Source: Jackrogersella multiformis
Taxonomy: Eukaryota; Ascomycota; Sordariomycetes; Xylariales; Hypoxylaceae
DNA length: 64,000 nt
Reading direction: 5' to 3'
Assembly (NCBI GenBank): GCA_902806575.1
Contig: CADCXD010000001.1
Span: 3,348,001 to 3,412,000, forward strand
Translations under genes and position numbers: made by a program
Part shown: positions 10,741-21,792 of the stretch, one piece after another
Numbering within the stretch: position 1 is the stretch's first letter
Layout: the number at the start of each line of letters is the position of its first letter
Notes under the pieces: generated by a model
Databases searched by the model: none
What the model was told of the DNA's origin: nothing
The model's input: the letters and a program-made list of their open reading frames with translations, nothing else

Positions 10741-12627
10741 TCAGTCGGAGTCGATTGAAAATAAAACGATCTCTCCTCTTTCATTGCGACGCATCCGTAA
10801 TGACCGCCAAAGTTCCTTCTCCTCCGTTGACTTACCCAAGCTGGTACCGGATTCGGATCGTTCGCGGTGATATTTCTTCAGGGCCTTGTTTACGCTGCAG
10901 CCCCGTTCGCTTTCGGGCCCTTTGTTGCACAAGCTTAAGAACAGATCGGATCTCGGCCTGTAAAGGATCATCTGACCGGACCCTCCGTCTTTCTCGTCTC
11001 TCGATTTTGGTCGGTACTCGATTAATTTTGGAACCTTATCCGAACTGGAGCGATGGTGATGCTGAGTCTTCATCTTCTCCTTCTTTTCCTTATCGGATGA
11101 ATGCTTCCGCTTCTTAGAGACCTTTGACTTGGACCCTGACATGAAGGCCTTAAGACCTGCGCTCAGTGTGTCCGGCCGACTAGGCTTGGTTTTGTGAGAT
11201 TTGGAATGCTTCGTCTTCTTGATAGGGCTCGCCGGCGAATTCTCACCACCGTCGCCTCCGGAATAATCTGGCGACGGAGGAAACTGAGATGGGCGCATCA
11301 TACGGTTGAGACCACCAGTCAAGCCTGAATGTAAGACAGGCGGTGCGTCGGTCATAGGCTCATCTCCGTGCGGTGTTTCGAGTACCAACGGCCCAGACGT
11401 TTCAATGTGCAGTCGCTTGCGCTTCTTGTCCTTCTTTATCTCGCGCTCGATATCCTTTGACTTCCTTCGATGAGTTTTGGGTGCTGGCGTTTGGTATTCG
11501 GTAGCTGGTACAGCACCAGCTTCATACTGGATCATCTCCTCATCGTCGACCATGTATCCTGTTGGGTCTACGTAGTCATCTGCTTCCTGGTCAAATCGTA
11601 CAAGCTGCCGGCCACCGCCACCACCGCCACTCGCATCCATGGGATTATCGAAATATTGCAAGTTGACATTGGACACGTTAGGAGTGTGGTCGACCAAAAA
11701 GTCGAAAACGTTCACGTTCGGGTCGTCAATAACGGCGGGCGGAGGAGTAGGCGCTTCTGGTGGCAGGTTTACCTCTCCGTCGTCTTCATAAACCTGGTAC
11801 TGCCGATAGGTATCGTACTCCTCGGCCGCGTCCTCGACGTATGCGTTATGAGCCATAGTTCCAGGCCTGCCTATGAGATCGACGGCGTTGGATTTTTGTC
11901 GCTTCGGTTTATACAGGGCGCCTTGATACTTTTGATCTTCTGTCATACAACTCTAGTAATACAGGTTAGAAGATTTTGTCATGCTATCTCATCGATCGAC
12001 TTGCGACGTACATTATGCGCGCGGTAGTCAGTTCCGAGGAAGTGGACCATGCAATCAATGCAGGTGAAGGTAGCGCCGCGGCAACGATTTCTGTGTGGGT
12101 CGAGTTTCTTCTTGGTTAAAACGTCACCACAAGCCTGTGGAGAGAAAAATATAGGTGTTAGATGGTTAAAAAATACAATGTAAATGGCTGTTGTTAAAGA
12201 TATGCGAAGAGAGATCCGGAGAATGCAATTGGGTTTCAGGGGGGCGTGTGTTTTATCTGGTTGGAGGGGCAGAGGGGTGGGAGAGATCAGGAGGCAATAC
12301 GTTCCAATATTATGGGGTAGATATAAACAGGGATGATGTTGGTGGGTGTGAAGGATGATGGATGGTCAATGCTAAGGTGATGTATTGGGTATTGGTAATG
12401 TATGGAGATCACTAGGATGGCGCGAGGGATCTGAAGCTGAAGGGGGGTAGCGCAACGCGAAAAGTCGTGTGTCGCTTGAAACAGACGTTAAAAAGGGATG
12501 AGGGTTGGGCGAACCCAGGCGAGATGAGCGAAATGGGCGTTGATGGGTAGAGAGATCGTGATGTCAGGCACGCTTGGGGTTTAAATCACGGAATTGGCTA
12601 TATTACCTCACACGAAAAGGAGACCAT
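10741..12627 (-). CDS. LYAR-type C2HC zinc-finger nucleolar protein
   Basis: Three exons: 12627-12607 (only 7 codons, MVSFSCE), 12134-12012 and 11952-10741, giving 451 residues. Intron 1 is long for this genome (472 nt); intron 2 is 59 nt. The N-terminal 60 residues carry the paired LYAR zinc finger: C-x2-C across the exon 1/2 junction (CEACGD), KLDPHRNRC, then FTCIDCMVHF and YRAHNSC. A long acidic region and a Lys/Ser-rich region (KKDKKRKR, KVSKKRKHSSDKEKKEK) follow and resemble nuclear/nucleolar localisation signals. The C-terminus has a conserved block (CSVNKALKKYHRER, EEKELWRSLRMRRNERGEIVLF). LYAR proteins act in the nucleolus in ribosome biogenesis; that role is taken from the family. 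Confidence 0.85.
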
Positions 12628-13209
12628 GTTTCTGAGTGGTCTAAAATTGATGTGCTGTCGGGTATGTGATATGTTGATTGGCGCGCAGCTGCACAATTTT
12701 CTGCGAATCTCTCGGTTGTGAGTGGTCGAGTGAGAAATTTGTTGTTGTTTTCTGTTTTTGTCTTTCTTTCCTTTGGGGGGGGGGGCTGCAGATGGCGCAG
12801 ATGGCAGTGCAGTTCTTCTGCTTCTTTAACAGTCGAAGCCGAAAAAAGGGGACCAGACCTGATAGGACGAAAAAGATAGTCCAGAATTCCCAAGTTGGAA
12901 ACACTATAAGTAATGATAGACAAGGCGTTCCTGATTGGTATGCTGGTATGGTATGGTACCTAGGTAAGTAGGATAGTAGGATTACTAGTTTTTTCTAGTG
13001 TTTTCCTTCCTAAAGGGCCCAATGGGTTACTGTCTCTTTGGAATGGTGGGCTTCGAAGTAATTCGTCTGAATACCTATACCTAGGTAGCGAGCATAAAAA
13101 TACTGAGCATAAATGCGTCGTCATCAAAACTCGGTTGTTATACGCAATCGTACACGACCGTACACAATCGGGCAATTAAGGTATGAACAACCAAGGTATG
13201 AGACCTCTC

Positions 13210-13229
13210 TACCTACCTAGGTAGGTAGG
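13210..13229. repeat. Long CCTAGG-centred palindrome
   Basis: TACCTACCTAGGTAGGTA is an 18-base perfect inverted repeat, followed by GG. It is the full-length form of the interspersed motif that recurs through the spacers. Confidence 0.8.
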
Positions 13230-14280
13230 CAGCGATAGTGTAGAGGAATATACTTCTACCAGTACCTGGTAGGTAAGGATTGACGTAAGGCCCAAGACCT
13301 CAGACTTAAGACCTAAGCGCCAAAGCCTAAACAGGGGCGAATCCAGCCGTACGTTGGTTTCCGAAGTCAGGGCTCTCTTTATTATTAGAACGGGAAGAGG
13401 TACTATTTTGGGGGGCGATTGTTGCAGGCTGAGTTGTTATAGGCCGATGGGAATCGATTCATCGAATTGGAGGCGGTGTTGGCTAAGAACAGAATTGAAG
13501 CTTTCCGAGTTGACTACCTAGGTATGTACCTCCTAGGTAGGAAGTATATAGATTTGGTGAAGAAACTCAATTAGATGGATGGTTTTATCTTGTGACTGGA
13601 CAATGGCAGAATGGGTGACTGTAAATATTACCCATCTTAGGTATCGCAATGATGAAATTTTCAAGAAATCGGGTGTGCAAAATGCATTGAAATTTTTCAT
13701 TACGGGTTATTATTTTTCTCGTTGGGCGCTCTTGCGTTATGCGCCGCGAATGCTCAATTGGGAAGGGCAACCGGCCAGCGGGCTGAAGGAGCAACTGGCA
13801 ATGGACGCCGGACACCGGACGCTGGACGCTAGCAGATGTGCTAATTAAGGTTTCCAAGGATGTACTTCGTATCCTAGAGGCTAGAGCTACGGTCTACCTA
13901 GGTACTATGTAATGCTGATTCGTTGTCTGATGGACGAGCATAATTCTAGAAGTGTGAATATTCAACCCTTTACAGAGTAGAATCGACCATGATCGCCTTT
14001 GCATCGTTACCTACTTAGGATACCTAGGTATGTTACAATGTACGAATAAGGTAGGTAGCTCAAATCGATGTCTCAGCGTTGATCATTTAAGCAGTGATAT
14101 GGATGTTCTTAGTATGTACCTAGGTACCTGGCTAGCTGACTACCTACATGGTGTTTACCAGAAAAGCCAACGTTTATGCCTCTGATAATGAAGGCATCCA
14201 TCCCTACATAGACCTTGGAAATATGCCGTACTATGTATAGACGTGATAGACTATAAATACCTATCTACATTTTATCCAAT

Positions 14281-14306
14281 ACCTACCTAGGTAGGTACCT
14301 AGGTAT
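14281..14306. repeat. Tandem pair of CCTAGG palindromes
   Basis: Two CCTAGG cores 13 bases apart share the intervening GTAGGTA, so the unit can pair in more than one register. Confidence 0.8.
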
Positions 14307-15372
14307 CTAAAGGTCGTTAGGAAAAGACGGTATTGAACTTGGACTACCTAGTATCAAACGAAATGGATTGGCGTCATTTATTTCAATCCTAAACCATCCC
14401 CGGACACTAGGTAGGCTTGAAACCTGGTGATTTTAGCCGGAGACGATTTAGTCTCGTGATACAGATCGTATGTATGTATAAGTACCTAGGTACCAGGTAA
14501 GCCAATTCCAATGCAATACATACATATTAATACTTACCTAGCTTGCCCCGTCAGTTCGTTTGCGACTATTGAGCCAAGAGGTGAAGACATACCTAGGTAG
14601 AAATGATCTGCTTGACTTCCGAGATCTACTGAATTTATGACTAAAAAATGGGACGGGAAGTATTTAACCAGGTGTAAACCCGCTCTGACAGCTGCGAAGG
14701 GCTGCCGAGAAGTCTAGAACGGGCAAGCTGTTTCGGTTATCTTGGTAACAGGCCCACTAGCTTAGGCAAGAATAAGTTAGTCGGTATCGAGGTACCTGTC
14801 AATTGCCTTTCAATCACCTCAATCCTAGCGGTCCAGGCAAGCTCAACCTTTGGAAGTGTGGCTCGTGAGGCGTGAGGAGTTGTTTGACGTTTTTCCAACT
14901 GGGTCGTTCTTTCACGTAGGTAGGTACTGTAGCAGCTAGGTTAATAGCAGCCGATCAGCCCTTGGGCACTTTCCAAAATCCAAAATCCAAATGACAATAA
15001 CCCCTGGCTCGTCCCTGCCCTGGTTCGAGGATTCATCAGTTCCAAGGTTCCCAATCGTTCATCGTTCCCAATCGTTCCCAATCCATCACAAGTCAAGAGT
15101 CAAGACTTCTTAGCTCCACACAACGACGTATGCAAACCTCCTAGGTCCTCCTGGGTCCTCCTTTTCTTATTTTTAATGTGTTTCATGTTATTTGCCTACC
15201 TACATAAGGTACCTACCTAGCCTACATGTACACTATTACTAGCAGGTACCTGGGCTGCTGGGGCTGCTGGGGCTGCTGAGTAACCGGCAAGAGTTGTACT
15301 ATCGCATAATTTTTCCCTCTCTTTTTTTTATTATTCTATTCTTTTACAAAACTAAGATTGCTTGGCTAGGCC

Positions 15373-16813
15373 ATGTCTCCTTCAGGAGCTTCATCGTCAC
15401 ATCTGAGCTATCTGGAGCAGACCGTCTCGCTCCTCAGCACCGTGGCCGCTTACATGCGCTTGCCTGCTCTCGCTTCCACGGTATGCCTTCACGCTCTTCA
15501 TCCTTGCAGTCTTCAACCTCAACCTCCTCGTCCACCTCTTCGGTCTTTTCCCGAGCATGTCGACAAACACAGCTTGCCATTGCAAAACAGTGCCGAGCCG
15601 CAGCCGAGCTAACAAATGAAAAGGGTGTTGCGGCCGTCTTGACGACCCTGTTGTATTTCAAGCAAAAGTGAGCAACGCTACGCTACGATACACTGCACCA
15701 TACACCATATTACACCATACTACACCATACCATACCATACCACACCACCCTTCCAGTCCAACGTATCATCTGATACAAGATAGCTAACCACCATAACCCC
15801 ACGTTGCAGGGCCTTGATCTACCCATCTCACATGCCCCCGAATGCTCGAACTAATGTTCCTCGACCTTCGCAATTTGGCATCAAAGACTTCGAAGAGTTA
15901 GTTATACCTACCAACGATGGCGAGAAGCTGTCGGCCTTCTATATCCGAGGCCCGAAAGGCGGCCGGAACTCCAAGTGTACCGTTCTGATGTTCCATGGCA
16001 ATGCCGGAAACATTGGTCATCGGCTACCAATAGCCCGCATGCTTATCAATTATATCGGCTGTAACGTTTTTATGCTGGAGTATCGGGGCTATGGCCTATC
16101 AACTGGCGAGCCGGACGAGAAAGGGCTTATGCTCGACGCCCAGACCGCTCTCGAGTATCTACGAAACCGAGCAGAAACTAGTAATCACAAGCTTGTCGTA
16201 TACGGGCAGAGTCTAGGAGGCGCCGTCAGCATCAAATTGGTAGCAAAGAATCAACATGCTGGAGATATTGTCGGCTTAGTCCTCGAGAATACCTTTCTCT
16301 CCATGAGAACCCTGATCCCATCCGTCATCCCGCCAGCAAAGTACTTGGCCATGCTGTGTCACCAGGTTTGGCCAAGCGCGTCTATACTGCCGTCCATCAC
16401 CGAAGTACCGATATTATTCATAAGTGGTCTCCAAGACGAGATTGTTCCGTAAGCCAACTCTATCTACCCACCATTTTCCAATATATCGATCATATGATGA
16501 TTTAAAACAACCATCCACAAAACATGAGCTCGTTCTTCGAGCGCAGATTTAATTTATGTTTTCTGATATCGCGCCCCTAAGCGGCAATTTTAAGCTTGGC
16601 ATGTCTCAGTTGAAGATATTAGCTGATTCGTTGACTAACATCATTTGCCTCAGACCTGCTCACATGAGAAAGCTATACGAATTAGCTACTACACCCACCA
16701 AAATCTGGAAGCCACTGCCTGGTGGTGACCACAACTCCAGCGTGTTAGAAGAGGGATATTTTGAGGCAATATCGGACTTCGTGGCTAACATTGCTGGAGA
16801 TGAGAAATCATGA
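15373..16813 (+). CDS. BEM46-like alpha/beta-hydrolase (ABHD13 type)
   Basis: Four exons, 15373-15480, 15624-15667, 15810-16448 and 16654-16813, give 316 residues; all phases check. The introns are 143, 142 and 205 nt, longer than most here. An N-terminal membrane segment (AVLTTLLYF) lies at about 39-47, followed by the hydrolase fold. It has the oxyanion motif FHGNAGNIGHR, a catalytic serine in YGQSLGG at about residue 185, an aspartate in SGLQDEIV split by the last intron, and a histidine in GGDHNSS. In fission yeast and Neurospora, BEM46 proteins associate with ER/plasma membrane and polarity; the substrate is unknown. Intron 2 contains a TACCA-rich tandem repeat. The ATG at 15373 is the only one giving an in-phase exon 1. 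Confidence 0.88.
15692..15750. repeat. ACCATA/TACCA-type minisatellite in BEM46 intron 2
   Basis: About ten imperfect copies of (A)CACCATA(TT), ending in CATACCATACC, all inside the 142-nt second intron. Confidence 0.75.
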
Positions 16814-18401
16814 TTGTCTTAGTTGCGGCAAAGACTTTGTATTGTGGAAGACCGGCCAAGAATGAGCGCCGTGCTTATCACGCCTCGGACCCTTTACCCT
16901 TTTGCCTTTTGTCCTGTGAGATACCCCAACCCTCGCGTCAGAATGCGTGACGGGTCTTACCTATAAATTACAGTACCTATATTGATTTTATGTACGCTTA
17001 CCAAATGACTGGCGTTCTCTCAATTTCGATATTACTTGAAAACGTATGACGATGCGATCTAATCACACAAAGTAAGCCTGCAGCTCAAGCTCCAATCGAA
17101 GAGAGCCAAAAGCTCGCAAGTCTCTCCCAGCAGGTTTTTTCCAACAGGTAGTCATACGGCTTAATATTAAGACCCTCTCCGCGCTTATCGGATCTAGCTT
17201 GAGTCACTTCATGCAGGTCCCTAGCAGCACGTACGTATGTACGTGTCACGTATCAGTCGGGCTGGAGAATATTACACTCATTCAACCTCGTCCATTGCTT
17301 TTCCCTCTTGCGGTCCGACTCCCAAAGATGAGCTGTCGGGTAGGGCTTAGGAGATCCTAAGGCCTCCAATTGGGAGTGCAGTTAGAAGAGCTGAGCTTGG
17401 TCGGGTCGGAAGCCCCTTGTTTTCCGTCGAGGCCCGATACCCAATTGAGCAAGTTGGGTCTGGCCTCGTCGCCTTAACCTAGCCGCAAGGCCCGAACTGA
17501 TGCTTCGAGGATAGTAGAATGATTTAGATCTAGTAAGGAAATTCTTGGTGTTGTCGGAGGCTGGAAGCTCTGGGTTGGTGTTATATGATTTAGTGAGTCT
17601 GAATTAAGGGTATCGTGATGGCCTCACTTCTAATCCCTTTTCTCCTTAGGATTAGTGTTTAATAAGTCACCTTCATCAATACGTTTGCATAACCTCTCAT
17701 TCAATAAGTTACAGATAATTATATTTGTCTTCAGCACTATTAGATTCCGTATAGTTTTTATGTAATATCTTGCCTAGATATAAAGTCTTAAATCTCACTT
17801 TATTTAAACTACATAGCTTTCGAAGTATAGTCGTGAGATATATATATATCTTATATTTAAAGACGTCTTTTGAATTAACAACAATCTCAACTCAGTATGA
17901 ACAATAACCGAGAGACTCTCATTCATAAAAGATGACTTCTGTTCTTGTGAGATCCATGCAAGAGTATCACTGTCAAAGCCGCCCTTTTTCAGCTTTATAC
18001 TAGTGTACCTAGGTAGGCCAAGGACGAATACGAAGACCCAAGTCAGATGCGATGCCGATATTTCTCGGCCTTTCTCATAGAATCCCGGAATCCTATAAAA
18101 ACGGGCAGGCAGCTGTATAAGCTGCCCGCATTAGCACTATGGAATCCGCAGCGCGCAAGTTAGATGATCTGATCACGATATTTGGTTGAGCTTATAGGTA
18201 TGAATGACCATCAACTCAACCACACACACATTTATTGGGGAAATGCTATAACCACTCTTCCCACTATCATTCTGTTGACTTCAGTGACTTATTCTCTACG
18301 GTTTTCCAAGCACACGCATATTTCGCATCGTACATGCAGGCATATCTAGGATACCTACCTACCTTCTCGTGACACGAATTTAAATACTAAGACAAGCAAG
18401 A
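16814..18401. other. Intergenic spacer with an AT-rich block
   Basis: No gene supported. About 17620-17930 is markedly TA-rich (for example ATATATATATCTTATATTTAAAG), unlike its flanks. This is compatible with a mutated relic, but I recognise no transposon. A short inverted pair around CCAATTGGG (17368) and CCCAATTGAG (17440) lies in the preceding GC-richer part. One CCTAGG occurs near 18007. Confidence 0.45.
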
Positions 18402-19605
18402 ATGACTTTCTCATCAATAGAAGAAGTATCCAAGAGCCCGGCCTTCCCAACAACGATCTGGAAGCTCCAGCCGCACCAAAGCGGTCTCCAGCCCGTCGCC
18501 GCCGAGCGAGGAGGACCCCTGAACATAAGCTGGGAAGTCCACGGCGAAGGACCTATTAAGCTCATAGTAGGCATTTCTGTCTCACCCACCCTATGCCATA
18601 GTTCTCTTCGCTTCTCTTCTCTTCGACTATACGTACCTGGGTATGTGGTGCCTGTTCTAACAGGCATAGCTCATCGGCGGCATTGGCTTGACGAAGGCCG
18701 ACTGGCAGCCGCAAACCCTGTACTTCGGCCACCAGCGCGGGGACAGGTACTCCGTGCTCGTCTTCGATAACCGCGGCGCCGGCGCGTCGGACAAGCCAGT
18801 CATGCGGTACAGCACGTCTGAGATGGCGCGGGATCTGCTCGAGGTGGTGGACCACCTCGGCTGGACTGCGGAGCGCCAGCTTCACATCTCGGGCGGCAGC
18901 AGTAAGTCCTACGAGCCGATCCTAGAGTTTTCGCATACTTTTGCGGATTTATGATGGGCTTGGCTACTAACGCTTAGTGCTGCAGTGGGCGGCATGATCG
19001 CGCAGGAGGTCGCGGTATTGGCGCCGCAGCGCATCGCGAGCCTGAACCTGCACTGCACCGCGGCTAAGCTGGAGAAGACCGGGTCGTTCACGGAGATGAC
19101 GGGCCGGCTCGGAACCTTGCTGCCGAAAAGCATGGAGAGCGAGATCCGCTCGACGGCGAACGGCTGCTTCCCGCGGGAGTGGCTAGAAGCCCCGGACGAG
19201 ACCGAGCCGCCGGACGCGAGCACGCCGAGGTGCGAAGTGCCCGCCGGCGGGTACAAGAGGTTCGAAAGCAACTACGCGCGGTTCGCGGCGCAGGAGATCC
19301 ACGCGCAGCGCAGCAAGAACGGGTTCCTCCTGCAAGCGGTGGCGGCCGGGTTCCACCAGAAGAGCCCCGAGCAGCTGCGAGATCTGGCGGATCGCGTGGG
19401 CAGGGGGAGGATCATGGTCCTGCACGGGACGGCGGATAGGATGATACCCGTGGATCACGGCAAGACGCTGATACAGTACTTGATGCCGGGACAAGCGCTG
19501 GTGGTCGAGGGCTTGGGGCACGCGCCGATTTATGAGAGGACGAGGTGGTTTAATGAGCTGCTGGAAGAACGATGTGCGATAGGTGAGAAGTTAAGCCGGC
19601 GGTAA
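18402..19605 (+). CDS. Alpha/beta-hydrolase
   Basis: Three exons, 18402-18566, 18670-18901 and 18986-19605, give 338 residues. The first intron (103 nt) uses the CATAG acceptor at 18669 rather than the ACAG six bases upstream, because this restores LILIGGIGLTKADWQ. A catalytic triad is visible: the nucleophile serine in ISGGSMGGM (created across the exon 2/3 junction), aspartate in HGTADRMIP and histidine in GLGHAPIY. FDNRGAGASDKP is the conserved segment after strand 4. The architecture fits soluble esterases, epoxide hydrolase-like enzymes or lactonases. No signal peptide is seen. It sits next to the P450 (3' ends 354 bp apart), so it may work on a shared small-molecule substrate; that is inference. 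Confidence 0.85.
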
Positions 19606-19959
19606 GGGTGTTTGTGTTTACCTAGGTACCTAGTGAGCCTTCTACTGTAGGTGTAATGAGTGGAATAAGGGGCCTGTACTTCTAAGGCACTCCATTCTAT
19701 TAATCTAAATTATATTGTTTGTGTTGAGTATTAGGACATAAAGGGGAAACGAATCGTGTTAAACAGCTAGGCAAGTATAACTTCGTGTCAAGTCAACGAC
19801 AGTCTCATTATATATTCATTTCGGACTCGGATGAAGCTACCTAGGGGTAATATTATTCCATGTTGCTACGAGATACATATGAACCACAATCATCATGGTA
19901 CCTAGTTATAGTCTTTCTACGCCGCTCACAATCCAACTCACCTGAATGCCTACCGGTAA
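19606..19959. other. Convergent 3' flanks of the hydrolase and P450 genes
   Basis: 354 bp, AT-rich, with CCTAGG motifs at about 19621 and 19841. No coding signal. Confidence 0.5.
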
Positions 19960-21792
19960 TCATTCGACCTTAACTCCCCTATTCTTGGCGTAAATCCTCA
20001 AAGCTGGCTTCTTCCATAATGAAACCATTCGGGACTCGCCATGCCAATCCAAGGTTGGATTGACCAGTTGTAAATCATAGGTCCATATCAACTTGGCAAT
20101 CGTAGTTTGTACTTCCAACCAAGCTAGGTTTCTACCGAGGCAAACTCTAGTGCCGAGTGAGAAGGGCTGAAAACAGTCTCCAATATCGGTATTGTTAAGA
20201 TCAGTCCATCTTTCTGGTTTGAATGACCATGGGTCTTGGAAGTGTTTCGGGGATAGGCAAGCTGCAAAGGAATTCGTATATACGTTGACCTACGAGGCAA
20301 CAGTCAGCTACTTTCCTTATGTTATCTGCGTGGAAGTTATATAACCACCACCTGGGCATACATACTCCTCCAGGAAGAAATATGTCATCAACTGTATCCC
20401 CACCATCAGGCACAATGCGAGGTAGTGGGAATGGCACCGGGGTATATATACGTAACCCCTCTAAGATGACTGCGTGTAAGTATTGCATTGGCACCGTAGA
20501 GGAGTACGTAATCTGAGTATAATGTTCGAATGTGCCTCGAACTTCAGCGGTTAATTTCGCTAGAGCCGATGGATTTTGAAGCAGATAGTAGATTATGGTG
20601 GCCAAAGTCGCAGCAGTAGTGTCACTTCCCGCGAGCACTAAATCAGAGGCGTGAGCTGCAATTTGCAAGTCCGACACGGCACCCGGGTCTCGATTCTCAA
20701 GGATCCGGGTCATGAAATCTTTGCGATCTGTTTTCTTCTGTATCCGTCTTCTCGTCATCAGCAATAGTATCCCCCTTTTTGGCTTCATTGACATACCGCT
20801 GGACCGTATTGTAGCAAAACTCTTCATTCACTTTTTTACCTGCGAAAGCCCTCTTAAACTTTTGGTGCATGAATACGCGTATAACCTTTGCGAGGGTAGG
20901 ATAACGGCCGAGTGCGTCTAAAAGCGGTGCTAGCAGTAATGCATCTAATACGGTAGATATCCAGGGGTGTACCGCATCTATACCGTATTTTGACTATGAG
21001 TGAGCCGAGTGAAGTTTACGAGGACCTTGATACTCACTATTATCCAATGCGCCAAACTTCTCACCGAACGCTAGGTCGCCCATGATGTCAAAAGTCATTG
21101 ACTCAAACATTATTGTCATATCGAGTCCCCCCTCCAAGGAGCCCCGAGCACCAACTAATCGAACAAGCTTGTCGACCGAAACAGCAACAAGCTCCTCCTG
21201 TTCTACAATAGCACGTTCGGAGAAGGCACTGGCAAGAAAGCTCCGCATCTCCTTGTGGACCTCGGGCCTTCTTTCGCTTGCAATTGATGATATGCCATCG
21301 CTTACGAAGCTGCCATTTGTGTAAAAAGTCCCTTTGATGAATGTTTGATGGCTAGGTCTATGACCATATATATCCCTGAACGATTGTGCGCTGTCGAAGG
21401 AGACATCATTTGGGGCAACACGGACAGCATGGCCTGAGTCGGGTTAGCTTCACTGAACTCGCGCAGATGGAATAGACAAACCATATTTGTTGTGCAATTC
21501 AAGCATCTTATAAGGCTGTCGACCTCTGACGAGCCACCAACAATATGAGGCCTAGTATTCATCAGTACCAACTCCTCTTTATAACGTATTTTGGAAACGC
21601 ACATCACTGATAGCGGCGGTCCAGGGGCCTGGGATTTTGGATAGGGGGTGGAAATAAAGATTGTAAACTATCTGGAATGTCCAACGACCAAGAAGCTGCA
21701 AAAATAAATTAGCTTTAATTCCAAGATCAGAAGATAGATCATACAAGTAGGAGAAGTGGCACAATGCCAGCCTGGATAAGCTCAATGAACAT
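19960..21792 (-). CDS. Cytochrome P450 monooxygenase (CYP65-like by motif pattern)
   Basis: Seven exons: 21792-21745, 21695-21603, 21551-21482, 21433-21038, 20977-20797, 20747-20366 and 20289-19960. They give 499 residues with every junction in phase. An N-terminal hydrophobic anchor (FIELIQAGIVPLLLLLLG) precedes FHPLSKIPGPW, the proline-rich hinge. The I-helix motif AGSDTT is at 302-307, the ExxR motif EGLR at 359-362, FKPERW at 413-418, and the haem loop FSLGTRVCLG has its cysteine at about 440. All the expected P450 residues are present, so the enzyme looks functional. The pattern resembles CYP65-type enzymes (such as trichothecene C-15 hydroxylase); the substrate is unknown. Introns are 48-76 nt; the fifth uses a less usual AAG acceptor. 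It lies in an accessory block with a hydrolase and SDR genes. Confidence 0.9.

Larger units (their letters stand above)
12628..15372. other. 2.7-kb gene-poor spacer dense in CCTAGG palindromes
   Basis: It separates the divergent LYAR-like and BEM46-like genes. The overlapping short frames at 13579-13857 on both strands lack start context and family resemblance. I count about sixteen CCTAGG sites here, many extended to ACCTAGGT or ACCTACCTAGGTAGGT. Direct repeats of ATCGTTCCCA occur at about 15053-15082, and a GGGGCTGCT triplet repeat at about 15252-15278. Confidence 0.6.

Noticed and set aside
12603..12971. Frames on both strands around the LYAR exon 1
   Set aside because: They overlap exon 1 and the promoter of the LYAR-like gene and are low-complexity.
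13579..13857. Overlapping 89- and 90-codon frames on opposite strands
   Set aside because: Mirror-image frames in a repeat-rich spacer; no motif or start context on either strand.
13200..14610. CRISPR-like array from regularly repeated ACCTAGGT
   Set aside because: Spacing is irregular, the repeats are palindromic and scattered over the whole window, and the genome is eukaryotic.
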